From the NCBI GenBank assembly GCA_033763835.1, contig JANRJS010000037.1, positions 1 to 64,000 of the forward strand: a stretch of 64,000 nucleotides of DNA. Reading direction: 5' to 3'. Position numbers and translations under genes: made by a program. This DNA is from JAPKYZ01 sp033763835 (GTDB lineage: Bacteria > Acidobacteriota > Terriglobia > Bryobacterales > Bryobacteraceae). The notes beneath the pieces are model-generated. The model did not search any database and was not told the origin of the DNA. It was given only the letters and a program-made list of their open reading frames with translations. This document shows positions 1 through 9,409 of this stretch, one piece after another (the first letter of the stretch is position 1; every line of letters starts with the position of its first letter).

Positions 1-724
1 GGATGCCCTCGATCAGGTCGCGGCCCTTGATCTCCATCGTCATCGGCTCGTCGAGCGGGAACGCGCTGCCGATCTCCAGCTTGACCTGCTCGGCGGTGCG
101 CTCGCCGATCAGCAGGTTGTACTTCTTCTTGATGTACTGGATCACCGACTCGTCCATCTCGTTGCCCGCCACCCGCACCGACTTGCTGTAGACGATTCCG
201 GCCAGGGAGATGACCGCGATGTCGGTGGTGCCTCCGCCGATGTCCACCACCATGTTGCCGGAAGGCTCCGTGATGGGCAGGCCGGCGCCGATGGCCGCGG
301 CCATGGCCTGATCCACCAGATACACCTCCGACGCCTTGGCCTTCAAGGCCGAGTCCTTGACCGCGCGCTTTTCGACCTGCGTGATCTCGCTCGGCACCCC
401 GATCACGATTCGCGGATGCACCAGCATCTTGCGTCCGTGCGCTTTCTGAATGAAGTAATTCAGCATGCGCTCGGTGACTTTGAAGTCGGCGATCACGCCG
501 TCCTTCATCGGACGGATGGCGACGATGTTGCCGGGCGTGCGGCCCAGCATGTCTTTCGCCTCCTTGCCGACCGCCTCCACCTCGCCCGTGTTCTTATTGA
601 TCGCGACGATAGACGGTTCGTTCACCACGATGCCCTTGCCGCGCGCCAAAACCAGCGTGTTGGCGGTGCCGAGATCGATGGCTAGGTCGGAGGAGAATAC
701 ACTGAACAGAGAACGGAAATTCAT
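1..724 (-). CDS. mreB: Rod shape-determining protein MreB (N-terminal part, cut by window edge)
   Basis: Actin-like ATPase that polymerises under the inner membrane and directs elongasome peptidoglycan synthesis. The start is ATG at 724 and about 241 of the usual ~345 residues are visible; the C-terminus lies outside the window. The phosphate-1 motif DLGTANT is at residues 17-23 and the phosphate-2 motif DIGGGTTD at 161-168. The N-terminus (MNFRSLFSVFSSDLAIDLG) is typical of the family. Its start codon shares one base with the TTG start of the divergent gene, so its promoter must lie inside that gene's 5' coding region. mreC/mreD would be expected downstream, outside the window. Identification is secure. 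Confidence 0.97.
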   Translation of the reverse strand, partial: MNFRSLFSVFSSDLAIDLGTANTLVLARGKGIVVNEPSIVAINKNTGEVEAVGKEAKDMLGRTPGNIVAIRPMKDGVIADFKVTERMLNYFIQKAHGRKMLVHPRIVIGVPSEITQVEKRAVKDSALKAKASEVYLVDQAMAAAIGAGLPITEPSGNMVVDIGGGTTDIAVISLAGIVYSKSVRVAGNEMDESVIQYIKKKYNLLIGERTAEQVKLEIGSAFPLDEPMTMEIKGRDLIEGI

Positions 725-1881
725 TGAGTGACAAGCAAGCCGATAGGGAGGAAAAACCTACCCAAGGCTACCACATAGACCGCCGATTTTTCATCGGCTC
801 GAGCCTCTTTTCGATCGCCTGCCGCCAGAAAAACGCGCGGGGTTTCCGGGGATTCGCGTTTGTCGCCAACTACGACGGCCAGGCTATTGCCGCCGTCGAT
901 CTGCAAGTGTTCGCCGTCGTGCGCCATATTCGCCTGGATGCGAACCCAACGGCGGTCATCGCGCATCCGGATCGTCCGCAAGTGTTCGCCTTAACGCCCG
1001 CCAATGGAGCGATTCACCGGATCGATTTGGGGACGCTGAATGTGGAAGCGAAGCGCGTCCTGGCGCGTTCGGCGACGACCGTGCGGCTTTCGCCCCAAGG
1101 CGATTGTTTGTGGCTGCTCGCGGCGCCCGAACGGAAGCTGATCCGGGTCGATCTCGACACGCTGAACCCCGAGGCTATCGTCGCGATTCCGGAAGGAGCC
1201 ACAGACATCGACTTTTCGCCCGCCACTCCGTTCGCCGTACTGAGTCTGGGCGAGAGCGGGCGCGCGGCGGTGATCGATTTGCGGACGCGGCGCGTGGCGT
1301 ACCAGACGCAGCTAGGCCCGGCGGCGGGTCCGGTGAAGTATCTGAAAAATGGCCGCCTGCTGTTGGTGGGCAGTCCCGCGGAGCAATCGCTGGTGGTGCT
1401 TGACGCCGAAAGCGGGCGGCGCGTGGTCGAGTTGCCGCTATCGCTCAAACCCGAGAGATTCTGTTTCAAACAGGACGGCGGGCAATTGTTCGTCACCGGA
1501 CCGGGACTCGACGCGGTCGCGGTGGTGTATCCCTATCAGACCCAGGTAGCGGGAACGCTGCTTGCCGGGCATGCGCCGGGAGCGATGGCCGCCTCCGCCG
1601 ATCCCGATTTTCTTTTTGTAGCGAATCGCGATTCGGGCGAAGTGACGGCCCTCGATATCCAAACCCAGAAGGTACGGGCCGTGGTCCCCGTGGGCAGCGT
1701 GCCCGACTTTATCGCGATCACGCCGGACAACAACTTCGCGCTGGTGCTGAATCGCGGCTCGGGCGACATGGCCGTGATTCGCGTGGACGCGATGGCGGGG
1801 CGGCGGACCAAGGCCGGGCCGCTGTTCACGATGATTCCAGTCGGATCGACGCCGGTGGCGGCGGTGGTGGCGACCATCTAG
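724..1881 (+). CDS. YVTN/YncE-type beta-propeller protein, probably exported
   Basis: A 385-residue protein made of repeated beta-propeller blades of the YncE/YVTN type: FVANYDGQAIAAVDL near the N-terminus, FVANRDSGEVTALDIQTQ and LVLNRGSGDMAVI near the C-terminus. These proteins are usually secreted and their substrates are rarely known. The N-terminus carries RRFFIGSSLFSIAC, which resembles a twin-arginine signal with a possible lipobox cysteine. The TTG start at 724 is the only one that keeps this signal, but it has no clear Shine-Dalgarno sequence and overlaps the mreB start by one base, so the start is uncertain. Transcribed away from mreB. The specific function is unknown. Confidence 0.8.
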   Translation: MSDKQADREEKPTQGYHIDRRFFIGSSLFSIACRQKNARGFRGFAFVANYDGQAIAAVDLQVFAVVRHIRLDANPTAVIAHPDRPQVFALTPANGAIHRIDLGTLNVEAKRVLARSATTVRLSPQGDCLWLLAAPERKLIRVDLDTLNPEAIVAIPEGATDIDFSPATPFAVLSLGESGRAAVIDLRTRRVAYQTQLGPAAGPVKYLKNGRLLLVGSPAEQSLVVLDAESGRRVVELPLSLKPERFCFKQDGGQLFVTGPGLDAVAVVYPYQTQVAGTLLAGHAPGAMAASADPDFLFVANRDSGEVTALDIQTQKVRAVVPVGSVPDFIAITPDNNFALVLNRGSGDMAVIRVDAMAGRRTKAGPLFTMIPVGSTPVAAVVATI

Positions 1882-1902
1882 CCGATACCGCGCACAACGG
1901 AC

Positions 1903-1921
1903 TGGGCGCTAGTGGCGCCCA
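1903..1921. terminator. GC-rich hairpin between convergent genes
   Basis: GGGCGC, a five-base loop and GCGCCC form a perfect six-base-pair stem, extended to seven by a flanking T-A pair, between the convergent beta-propeller and amidohydrolase genes. There is no T-tract on either side, so it may only stall polymerase or stabilise 3' ends. The rest of the 61-base gap holds nothing recognisable. Confidence 0.4.
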
Positions 1922-1942
1922 CCTACCCTGTGCGCTCAAGCT

Positions 1943-3181
1943 CTAGTAAGGCTTCGGCACGACGATCTTGTCGATCCCCGGACGCACACCGTAAGTTGCG
2001 GGAAGTTCGCGATAGTCTCGCGAATCCCGAGCGTTCCAATCCCACGCGATCTTGCCGTCCTTAAGCGTCATCTCGCAAATCAATCGCTCTTTTGATCGAA
2101 CTCCGCCGCCCGCGAAGTCGGCGAAACCGAAGTCGCCGCGCTGCAGATTCCAGATCGCGATGTCGGCGACGGCTCCGGTCGAGAGATGGCCGAGTTCGGG
2201 ATGGCCGATCAGTTTCGCGGGCGCATCCGTCGATTCGCGAATTACTTCGGCAAGCGGCACGCCCAGCGCCAAGAGCTTCGACATCGTCGTCGGCATGTCC
2301 ATCATCGAGCCGTTCATCGAACCGGTATGCAGATCGGTCGAGATCGAATCGGGATAGAAGCCGGCCTTCACGGCGGGCGCGGCGTTGCGAAAGACGAAGC
2401 TGCCGCCTCCGTGTCCGACGTCGAATTTGACGCCCCGCGCGCGGGCTTGCGTCAAGTAAGGTAACAGGCGGCCGTTGGCATCGACGTAAGGCACGGGGCC
2501 GCGAAACATGTGCGTGGCGATATCGCCGGGACGCAGCTTTTCGGTCACGAGTTTCCAGAACGGACGCTCGATGTGAAAGTATCCGAAATCGACCATGACG
2601 GGGATCGACGCCGCGCGGCCCGCTTCAAGCGCGCTATCGACGGACTCCCAATCGGGCTTTTGGTAATGCGCGGTTTTCACGCCCACGACCACGTCCCGGT
2701 GCTTCTTCGCCAGCGCCGCGACGGCCTGGGGATCGAAGTCGCCCTGCTCGGCGAGATCGGTCATCATGCCCAGCCCGGCGATGTTGATAAACGCGAACAC
2801 GCGCGTCTTGGCCCGGTCGATGACGGTATGCCGGAAAGTTTCGAAGTTGCGCCAGCCGCTGGATCCGGCGTCGGCCATCGTCGTGACCCCGGTACGGAAA
2901 CTGAATCCATCGGGCAGAACGCTGTTGTCGCCCGCCCAGGCGTCGCGCTGGCCGGTAGTGGCGAACAAGTGCACATGGATGTCGATCAGGCCCGGAGTGA
3001 CAATCGTGCCGCGAACGTCGATCGTCTTGCGTCCCGAGAGCCTTTCGCCGACAGCGGCGATATTACCGTTCGAGATCGCAACATCGGCGACGCGGTCGAC
3101 GTTATTGCGGGGATCGATCACGCGTCCGCCGGTAAGCACCAGATCGTGCTGCGCGAGAACGAGGAGGGCGAGTACGGGCAT
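1943..3181 (-). CDS. Metal-dependent amidohydrolase, exported
   Basis: A 412-residue amidohydrolase-superfamily enzyme, close to the deacetylase/dihydroorotase-like branch (COG3964 type). A short hydrophobic N-terminus (MPVLALLVLAQ) suggests export. Visible metal ligands are HxH at 69 and 71 (GLIDIHVHL), a candidate carbamylated Lys169 (GVKTAH), His224 (ATHMF), His257 (VGHGGG) and Asp283 (STDLH), so the binuclear site looks complete. A C-terminal composite beta-sandwich follows (GAVADIAIWNL). The substrate is not evident; related enzymes act on N-acyl amino acids or cyclic amides. Divergent from the small gene at 3201 across 19 bases. Confidence 0.85.
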   Translation of the reverse strand: MPVLALLVLAQHDLVLTGGRVIDPRNNVDRVADVAISNGNIAAVGERLSGRKTIDVRGTIVTPGLIDIHVHLFATTGQRDAWAGDNSVLPDGFSFRTGVTTMADAGSSGWRNFETFRHTVIDRAKTRVFAFINIAGLGMMTDLAEQGDFDPQAVAALAKKHRDVVVGVKTAHYQKPDWESVDSALEAGRAASIPVMVDFGYFHIERPFWKLVTEKLRPGDIATHMFRGPVPYVDANGRLLPYLTQARARGVKFDVGHGGGSFVFRNAAPAVKAGFYPDSISTDLHTGSMNGSMMDMPTTMSKLLALGVPLAEVIRESTDAPAKLIGHPELGHLSTGAVADIAIWNLQRGDFGFADFAGGGVRSKERLICEMTLKDGKIAWDWNARDSRDYRELPATYGVRPGIDKIVVPKPY

Positions 3182-3200
3182 GCCGGTATTCTAATGGTCG

Positions 3201-3461
3201 ATGTGGACCGCCGTGGCGGCGCTTCTTGTGCGCGCGCCGATTCTCGACCTGCCCCGCCCCGTGCGCGTTGAGGTGCGTTACGAAGACTCGCGCGTGCGGA
3301 TCGAGATGGAGGGCGAGATCCAGGACCCGGTTCGCGTGTTCGCGCCGAAGGCTCTCGAAATCTGGATCAACGGGGAGAAGATGACATGCCGCCGCTACGG
3401 CGGCTACCGCTTGGCCACCTTCCCGATCCTGCACAACCAGGAAGCGTGCGAGCCGTATTGA
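3201..3461 (+). CDS. Small protein of unknown function
   Basis: An 86-residue protein with a hydrophobic start (MWTAVAALLV) and a basic/acidic beta-rich body ending NQEACEPY. It resembles no family I can name. Support comes from position and composition: it exactly fills the space between the divergent amidohydrolase (19 bases away) and the converging Gfo/Idh stop codon, which is the adjacent base. Residue choice is not shadow-like (few Arg/Ser runs). No Shine-Dalgarno sequence precedes ATG 3201. It could be a secreted small protein or a remnant. Confidence 0.5.
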   Translation: MWTAVAALLVRAPILDLPRPVRVEVRYEDSRVRIEMEGEIQDPVRVFAPKALEIWINGEKMTCRRYGGYRLATFPILHNQEACEPY

Positions 3462-4658
3462 CTAAACCGAAATCACACGCCCGCGAGCGTTGTCCCAGCG
3501 GGCGACCTTCCCGCGCCGGTAGCTCTCGTTGCCGAGCGACACCGCCAGCACGCCCCACATGCCGAGTTCGCAATCGCACTTCAGCGCCGCGCCGTTGCGG
3601 ATCGCGTCGAGCAGATTTTGATGGTGCAACTCCGTGCGCTCGCCGCCGGATTTGATGTGCACGTGCATTTTCGCCTCGTTCTCGAATTGCCGCTGCGGCG
3701 TGATCGTAAATCCCGTGCGGGTGAACTCGAGCGTCGCTTTGTGACCACGCAACAGATGCGGCACCGGGGTGTCGTTCGCCATCGACGAAATCAGTTGCAC
3801 GGTCGGTCCGCCCGGATAGTCGAGAAGGATGTTCAGCGTGTCGGGAATCTCGGCGGGCGAAGACGTGAAATTGAACTTGCCGCCGAATCCGACGCCCTTT
3901 TCCGGATACGTCAGTCCAAGAGATTTGATGATGCGAGTGACTCGATGCACGAACAGATCGCTCGCGATGCCGCCCGAGTAATCCCAGTAGCGCCGCCAGA
4001 ACTGAAAGCGATCCGCATCGAACTCGCGCTTTGGTGCTGGCCCGAGCCACGCGCGCCAATCGAGGTTGTCGCCGGGTTTCACGTCGGGATCGAGCTCGGA
4101 CGTCCAAAAATCGTCGCGATGGTTCCGCGAGTAATCGATCTGAGCGAGTACCACCTTCCCGAGCGCGCCTTCCTGAACGAACTTGTAGGCCGTCTCGTAG
4201 GAGTCGTCCGACATGCCCTGCACGCCGACCTGAAATTTGATTTTCGGGTTCGCCTTGACGCGCGCAACAAGCTTTCGCGCCTGCTCCGGCGTCTGCGTCA
4301 TCGGCTTCTCACAGTAGACGTGTTTGCCGGCGGCGACGGCGTCCATGGCCATCTGGTAGTGCCAATGCTCGGGCGTGGCGATGAGAACGTAGTCGATATC
4401 CTTGTCGTCGAGGATCGACCGGTAATCGCGCACTTTCTTAGCGCCGGTAAGCGCCGCCATGGCATCGAGACGCTTCTGGTAGACGTCGCAGACGGTGGCG
4501 AATTCGATGTTGAGTTGTTCGCGCAGCGGCAGTAATGAGCGGACATGGGCGTTGGCCATCCCGCCGTTGCCGATAATGCCGATCCGGATTCGATCGTTCG
4601 CGCCCAGGACGCGTGGGGCGGCCAACGCCGCCCCCAGAACCGCCCGCCTTGTTACCAC
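3462..4658 (-). CDS. Gfo/Idh/MocA family oxidoreductase, Tat-exported
   Basis: NAD(P)-dependent sugar or cyclitol dehydrogenase fold, 398 residues. It begins at GTG 4658 with a twin-arginine signal (MVTRRAVLGAALAAPRVLGA). The Rossmann motif GNGGMA is at 30-35 and the family signature EKP at 117-119 (HVYCEKPM), followed by the C-terminal alpha/beta substrate domain. Tat export of Gfo/Idh enzymes, folded with cofactor inside the cell, is common in Bryobacterales. Its start overlaps the stop of the upstream TonB receptor by seven bases, so the two are probably co-transcribed and may act on one carbohydrate. The substrate cannot be told from sequence. Confidence 0.9.
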   Translation of the reverse strand: MVTRRAVLGAALAAPRVLGANDRIRIGIIGNGGMANAHVRSLLPLREQLNIEFATVCDVYQKRLDAMAALTGAKKVRDYRSILDDKDIDYVLIATPEHWHYQMAMDAVAAGKHVYCEKPMTQTPEQARKLVARVKANPKIKFQVGVQGMSDDSYETAYKFVQEGALGKVVLAQIDYSRNHRDDFWTSELDPDVKPGDNLDWRAWLGPAPKREFDADRFQFWRRYWDYSGGIASDLFVHRVTRIIKSLGLTYPEKGVGFGGKFNFTSSPAEIPDTLNILLDYPGGPTVQLISSMANDTPVPHLLRGHKATLEFTRTGFTITPQRQFENEAKMHVHIKSGGERTELHHQNLLDAIRNGAALKCDCELGMWGVLAVSLGNESYRRGKVARWDNARGRVISV

Positions 4659-7600
4659 AGCAGTTTCAATCCAAACTGGACTTGCCGCATGGGCGAGACC
4701 AGACTGGTGATCGCGCCCGGTCCGCGAGAGATGTTCGCTTGCGACGGGTAAGTCACCGTGCCCCCCGCGCCCGCGACCGGCAGAAATCCGGCGGCCGTGT
4801 TCAAAGCGCTATTCGGCCGCGAGAACTGCGGCGTGTTGAACAAGTTGTAAAGTTCGGTCCGGAACTGGACTTTGAAACGCTCGGTGATCGCGAAGTTCTT
4901 GAACAACGAGAAATCGACAATCTTCGCTCCGGGGCCTTCCAGGATTCCGACGCCCGCGTTGCCGTACTTGCAAAGCTGGGGCAAAGCCGGATTCTGGCAG
5001 CTCACCAAGCGGAAGTCGTCGGGGTTGAACCATTGATTGACGGTGGGATTCGAGATAGACCCAGGCCCGATGCGATCCGGCCGAACCGTCACGTTGGCCG
5101 TATTGGTGATCGCGCCCTGCGTCACCGTGAAGGGGAACCCGGTGCGTAGCGTCACGATGCCGTTGGTCTGCCAGCCGCCGATCAGTGCCTTCGCCGCTCG
5201 ATTCCAACTGGCGGGCGTGGGCACTTCGTAGACGAAGTTCGCCACCATGTTGTGCGTGACGTCGAACCCGGCCCGCTGCTTGTCAGCCGCCCGGTCGCGC
5301 GGATTCTGATAGGTATTCGGATTGACCCCATCGCCCTCGTTGCGCCCGTAGCCCTCCATGAGCGTCTTCGAGAACGTGTGGGCGATCGAGAACGAAACTC
5401 CGTTCGAGAAGCGCTTCTGCAAAGTGAGTTGCAATCCTTGATACCAGGCGTTCGCGCCCGAATCGAGGAACCGCAGGCGAGTCAACGGCCGGATGACTCC
5501 GTTATCGTTGATGGTCTGGAAAGGCCGCCGGGATTGCAGCGTCGATGTCGCGGTATTGAACGCCGGGTCCGGCGAGTTCGCCTCGACGGTATTGTCTAAG
5601 TGCGTCGTCTTCGACCCTACGTAGCCGACGTTCAGCACCATGTCGAATGGCAGGCGCCGCTGAATGTCGAGACTCCACTGATTGACCTGGGGCTGGAAGT
5701 TATCCTTGTTGAGAACGTTCGCGCTGGTCCCGATCGCCGGGTTGATCGTGCCGAAGGGATTGGCGAAGGTCAGCGGCGAAGTGGGTGTCGTCAGTGCATT
5801 GTTCGAGGCGTTGTTCACGAAGGTGGAACTGCCGGATAGCGGCGGGTTCAAGTTCAAAATCGTGTAGTTATTCAACTGGTGGATGTTGTAGTAGATGCCA
5901 TAGCCCGCGCGCATGACCCAGCTATCGGACAGGCGGTACGCCAAGCCGATTCGAGGCATGATCAGGTTCTTCTGCGGCTTGTAGAAGTCGTACAGCGTCC
6001 TGATTTGACCGGGTACAAAAGTCCACTGGCCGTTCAACAACTCGGCGCTGCGCCACAAACCTTGAACGTCGGTAGCCATGGTGTTGTACTCGTAGCGCAG
6101 TCCTAGATTGAGGGTCAGCTTGCGCGAAACTTTCCAATCGTCGACGGCGTAGAAGCCCCAACGATTCTGCCGGACATCGGTAAGCGGCAGACCCTCCGGC
6201 GTATTGGTGGCGCTTGGCAGCCCGAGCATAAACTGCGCGAACTGATTGCCGGCGATGTTGCCGTTGAAATCGAACGACCCGCGCGGAACGTTCGCCGCGC
6301 CGCGGAATAGCGACACCCACCGATACTCCCAGCCGAACTTTACGTTGTGATTCGCCGCCGAGTAGTTGAAGCTCTCGCTGAACTGATGCAGATTGTTGTC
6401 GTCGAAGCCGTTGCCGCCGTCTCGCTCCGCCAAGCCCTGAAACGCGCTGCCCGCGAAGTTCATCGAAGGAACGCCCGTCTCCCGGCGTGTCAACGGGCGA
6501 TTGCTATCGTTCACCACGCGGAAGCCGTCGAGGCCGAGCGAGTTCAGGTTGAAGTCGGTGTTAGCGCGAGGATTGAAGCTGTCGCTCTTGGACCGCGTGA
6601 ACCCGTAGCGAGTCTCGACGACGAACGCGGGCGAGAACACGTGAATCCACTGGAAGGCGACGTTGTCGTTGCGCCCCGCCACCAGATAAGTGAATTGAGG
6701 CGACGCTCCGGGAACTTGGAGCCAACTTACCTTGTTCGCAGCGTAACGGCCCATGATCTTGTCGGTGGCCGAAAACGCGTGGTCGCCCTTGACGTAATAC
6801 TGATCGTCGTCGATCGACTGCCCACCGACCCCGGTGTAGTTGAACCCGCTGATCGGATCGGGCAACGTGGTCTGCGGGCGTTCCCAGAAGTTCAACAGAT
6901 TGCGGGCACCGGTCGCGATGCGTCCCGAAGGGATGACGTTGTTCGCGAATGGCGTGGGGTTGGTCGTACCGGTGAGCGGGTCGAAGATGATCACGGGCGC
7001 TTGCGCCACACCGGCGGCATTGCGGCGATTCAGGAGTTCGCCAAAGTCTCCCGTCCGGAAACGTTCGGTGGGCACGAGCGCGGATTCCGCCGAGCCCGGC
7101 AAGCGCCGCCGCCGGCCTTCATAATTGAACATCCAGAACGTCTTGTCCTTGCCGTTGTAGACCTTCGGGATAAACACCGGGCCGCTGGCAAAAGCCCCGA
7201 ACTGGTTCTGCCGGATTCCCTGCTTCGGCAAACGCGCTTGGCCGGGCGTAAGGAAGTAATTCTGGAAGTAGCTTTCGGCGTCGAGCTTATCGTTGCGAAG
7301 GAACTCGAACACCGAGCCGTGGAAATCGTTGGTACCGGAGCGCATTACCATCACCAACTGCGCGCCGGAGTTGAAGCCATACTCGGCGGAGTAACTGCCG
7401 GTGAGCACCTTCACTTCTTCGATCGCTTCGGGCGAAGGCGAGAAAGGCACTGTGTTGACTCTCGCTTCCGTCGCCACCACGCCGTCGAGCGTCGCGTGCT
7501 GGTTCACCTCACGCTGCCCGTTGGCGACGATGGCGATGGTCTGGCCGGGGATCGGAATCCCGCCGCCCCCGCCGCCTTGCCCGTCCAAGCCGCCGCGCGG

Positions 7601-8074
7601 CCCGAACATGACGCCCGCCTGAAGCACCGCCAAATTGCCAACGTTACGGCCGTTAATCGGCAGTTCCGTAATGCGCCGCTGCTCGATGACTTCGCCGATG
7701 GACGACTCGTCGGTCTTCAGCGCCGCCACCGCTCCGGTGATCTCGATGCGCTCACTGACCTGTCCAACCTGAAGCGCGAAATCTACGCGCAGCTTCTCGT
7801 TGATCTGCAGCAGCAGCCCGCTCCGCGTCGCCGATTTGAAGCCAGACATCTCAACCGACACCGAGTACTCGCCGATATCGAGCAGCGGGAAGCTATAGTC
7901 GCCGGTGGACGTCGTGACGTCCTCGCGTTTCACGCCCGTGCGGGTCTGTGTGGCGACTACTTTCGCGCCACTGACAACCGCGCCGGTGGAATCGGTAACT
8001 GTGCCAATAATCGACGTCGAGGTCGTTTGGGAAAGGAGAGACAGCGGGAACAGCAGGACTGCTAGGCGTTTCAT
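4652..8074 (-). CDS. TonB-dependent receptor, Oar-like, with carboxypeptidase-regulatory domain
   Basis: Outer-membrane active-transport channel of the large Oar type, 1140 residues. Order: signal peptide (MKRLAVLLFPLSLLSQ), a carboxypeptidase-regulatory/CNA-B-like domain at about 20-105 (IIGTVTDSTGAVVSGAKV), a plug domain at about 110-240 including ELPINGRNVGNL and a glycine run, then a long 22-strand-type barrel ending in aromatic MRQVQFGLKLLW. There is no obvious TonB box. A good ribosome-binding site (AGGAGGG) precedes ATG 8074. The Gfo/Idh gene follows with a seven-base overlap. The family imports complex carbohydrates or peptides in soil Acidobacteriota; the cargo here is unknown. Confidence 0.93.
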   Translation of the reverse strand: MKRLAVLLFPLSLLSQTTSTSIIGTVTDSTGAVVSGAKVVATQTRTGVKREDVTTSTGDYSFPLLDIGEYSVSVEMSGFKSATRSGLLLQINEKLRVDFALQVGQVSERIEITGAVAALKTDESSIGEVIEQRRITELPINGRNVGNLAVLQAGVMFGPRGGLDGQGGGGGGIPIPGQTIAIVANGQREVNQHATLDGVVATEARVNTVPFSPSPEAIEEVKVLTGSYSAEYGFNSGAQLVMVMRSGTNDFHGSVFEFLRNDKLDAESYFQNYFLTPGQARLPKQGIRQNQFGAFASGPVFIPKVYNGKDKTFWMFNYEGRRRRLPGSAESALVPTERFRTGDFGELLNRRNAAGVAQAPVIIFDPLTGTTNPTPFANNVIPSGRIATGARNLLNFWERPQTTLPDPISGFNYTGVGGQSIDDDQYYVKGDHAFSATDKIMGRYAANKVSWLQVPGASPQFTYLVAGRNDNVAFQWIHVFSPAFVVETRYGFTRSKSDSFNPRANTDFNLNSLGLDGFRVVNDSNRPLTRRETGVPSMNFAGSAFQGLAERDGGNGFDDNNLHQFSESFNYSAANHNVKFGWEYRWVSLFRGAANVPRGSFDFNGNIAGNQFAQFMLGLPSATNTPEGLPLTDVRQNRWGFYAVDDWKVSRKLTLNLGLRYEYNTMATDVQGLWRSAELLNGQWTFVPGQIRTLYDFYKPQKNLIMPRIGLAYRLSDSWVMRAGYGIYYNIHQLNNYTILNLNPPLSGSSTFVNNASNNALTTPTSPLTFANPFGTINPAIGTSANVLNKDNFQPQVNQWSLDIQRRLPFDMVLNVGYVGSKTTHLDNTVEANSPDPAFNTATSTLQSRRPFQTINDNGVIRPLTRLRFLDSGANAWYQGLQLTLQKRFSNGVSFSIAHTFSKTLMEGYGRNEGDGVNPNTYQNPRDRAADKQRAGFDVTHNMVANFVYEVPTPASWNRAAKALIGGWQTNGIVTLRTGFPFTVTQGAITNTANVTVRPDRIGPGSISNPTVNQWFNPDDFRLVSCQNPALPQLCKYGNAGVGILEGPGAKIVDFSLFKNFAITERFKVQFRTELYNLFNTPQFSRPNSALNTAAGFLPVAGAGGTVTYPSQANISRGPGAITSLVSPMRQVQFGLKLLW

Positions 8075-8108
8075 GAGAACACCCTCCTGAGCGTTTGCGA
8101 TTTGTTAA

Positions 8109-8807
8109 CTATAACAGTCGCGAGGAGATGACGGACATCGCCGCCAACGCCGCTGTTTCCGCGCGCAGGACATTTGGCCCCAGCGAAACGCGCGTCCAAC
8201 CGGCGGCCATGGCGCGTTCGGCTTCCGTCCACCCGCCCTCCGGCCCGATGGCAATGACGACACTGGCGGCGGGGACGACCGCCTCGTGAATCGGCGCTCC
8301 GCCTTCCTCGTCGGCGAACAATCGCAAGTCCGCTTCGATCCGCAGCGCCGCCTCGAACGGCACGCAATCGGCGATCTCGGGCAAACGCGCCCGCCTCGAT
8401 TGCTGCGACGCTTCGAGCGCGATTTTGCGCCACCGTTCGATGCGTTTCGCCGCCGCGCGTTCGAGTCCGGCTTCGCTCCGAACGGTCTCGACCGGCACGA
8501 TTCTCGATACGCCGAGTTCGGTGGCCTTCTCGATCGTCCACTCGAAATGATCGAATTTGATCAGCGCCGCCGCGAGCGTGATACGGCACTTCGGTTCCGG
8601 AGCCTCGCTCTTCTCGACGACGCGAAACGACACTCGCGATTTGTGCGCTTCCTCCACCGTCGCGAGATACAGCGACTCGTTATCCGAGAGCTGGTAGGTC
8701 TGACCCGGCTCGACCCGCAACACGCGCGTCAAGTGCTTCGCGTCCTCGCCTTCGAGTTCCGCGATTCCGCGATGCACTTGGGGTACGAAGAAGAGACGCC
8801 GCGCCAT
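8109..8807 (-). CDS. rsmE: 16S rRNA (uracil-1498-N3)-methyltransferase RsmE
   Basis: SAM-dependent SPOUT-class methyltransferase that methylates N3 of U1498 in 16S rRNA. At 232 residues it has normal length. An N-terminal PUA-like domain (about 1-70, HRGIAELEGEDAKHLTRVLR) is followed by a trefoil-knot domain with the SAM motifs IGPEGGWTEAE and SLGPNVLRAETA near the C-terminus. It is divergent from ruvA across 17 bases and lies 34 bases upstream of the TonB receptor on the same strand. The family assignment is firm. Confidence 0.95.
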   Translation of the reverse strand: MARRLFFVPQVHRGIAELEGEDAKHLTRVLRVEPGQTYQLSDNESLYLATVEEAHKSRVSFRVVEKSEAPEPKCRITLAAALIKFDHFEWTIEKATELGVSRIVPVETVRSEAGLERAAAKRIERWRKIALEASQQSRRARLPEIADCVPFEAALRIEADLRLFADEEGGAPIHEAVVPAASVVIAIGPEGGWTEAERAMAAGWTRVSLGPNVLRAETAALAAMSVISSRLL

Positions 8808-8824
8808 GCCCGATACTGGATTCG

Positions 8825-9409
8825 ATGATCGCCCATTTGCGCGGCCTGCTGCTCGAAAAGCATCCAGGGCAGGCCGTAGTGGAAGCGGGGGGCGTCGGCT
8901 ACGACGTGACGATTCCCGTTTCGACGTTCACCCAGTTGCCGGAGCCGGGACGCGAGGTTCGCTTGCACGTGCATACACACGTCCGCGAGGACGCTCTGGC
9001 GCTGTTCGGATTTGCCTCGCGCGAGGAGAAGGGCGCGTTCGAAAAACTGATCGGCGTATCGGGGATCGGTCCGAAACTCGCGGTAACGGTGTTGAGCGGC
9101 TTGGCCGCTGCGGACTTGATCGCGGCGATCGTGGCGGGCGACATCGTCCGCCTGACGCGCATTCCCGGGATCGGTAAGAAGACCGCCGAGCGCATGGTTC
9201 TTGAGTTGCGCGAGAAGATGGGCGCGGTGGCCGGAGCCGCGCCCGCGACGGCGCCGATGAATGCGCTCGACCAAGACGTGGTGTCGGCGCTAATGAATCT
9301 CGGCGCGGCGCGTCCGGCGGCGGAAGCGGCGCTCGCGAAGTTGAAGTCGCAAGGCGCGCCCGAAGATTTCGAGACGCTCTTTCGCCGCGCGCTGGAACTG
9401 GTGCGATGA
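8825..9409 (+). CDS. ruvA: Holliday junction branch migration protein RuvA
   Basis: DNA-binding subunit of the RuvAB complex; tetramers clamp the four-way junction and load RuvB rings. At 194 residues it is of usual length. An OB-fold N-terminal domain (about 1-62) is followed by tandem helix-hairpin-helix motifs (SGIGPKLA at about 79-86 and PGIGKKTAERM at about 114-124) and a C-terminal RuvB-contacting domain (VSALMNLGAARPAAEAAL). Its stop overlaps the ruvB start by four bases (ATGA). ruvC, often next to ruvA, is not in the window. Confidence 0.97.
   Translation: MIAHLRGLLLEKHPGQAVVEAGGVGYDVTIPVSTFTQLPEPGREVRLHVHTHVREDALALFGFASREEKGAFEKLIGVSGIGPKLAVTVLSGLAAADLIAAIVAGDIVRLTRIPGIGKKTAERMVLELREKMGAVAGAAPATAPMNALDQDVVSALMNLGAARPAAEAALAKLKSQGAPEDFETLFRRALELVR

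Noticed and set aside
6347..8065. 572-codon open frame on the plus strand
   Set aside because: It is antisense to the first TonB receptor, is rich in Arg/Val/Glu without any family pattern, and arises from third-position GC bias.
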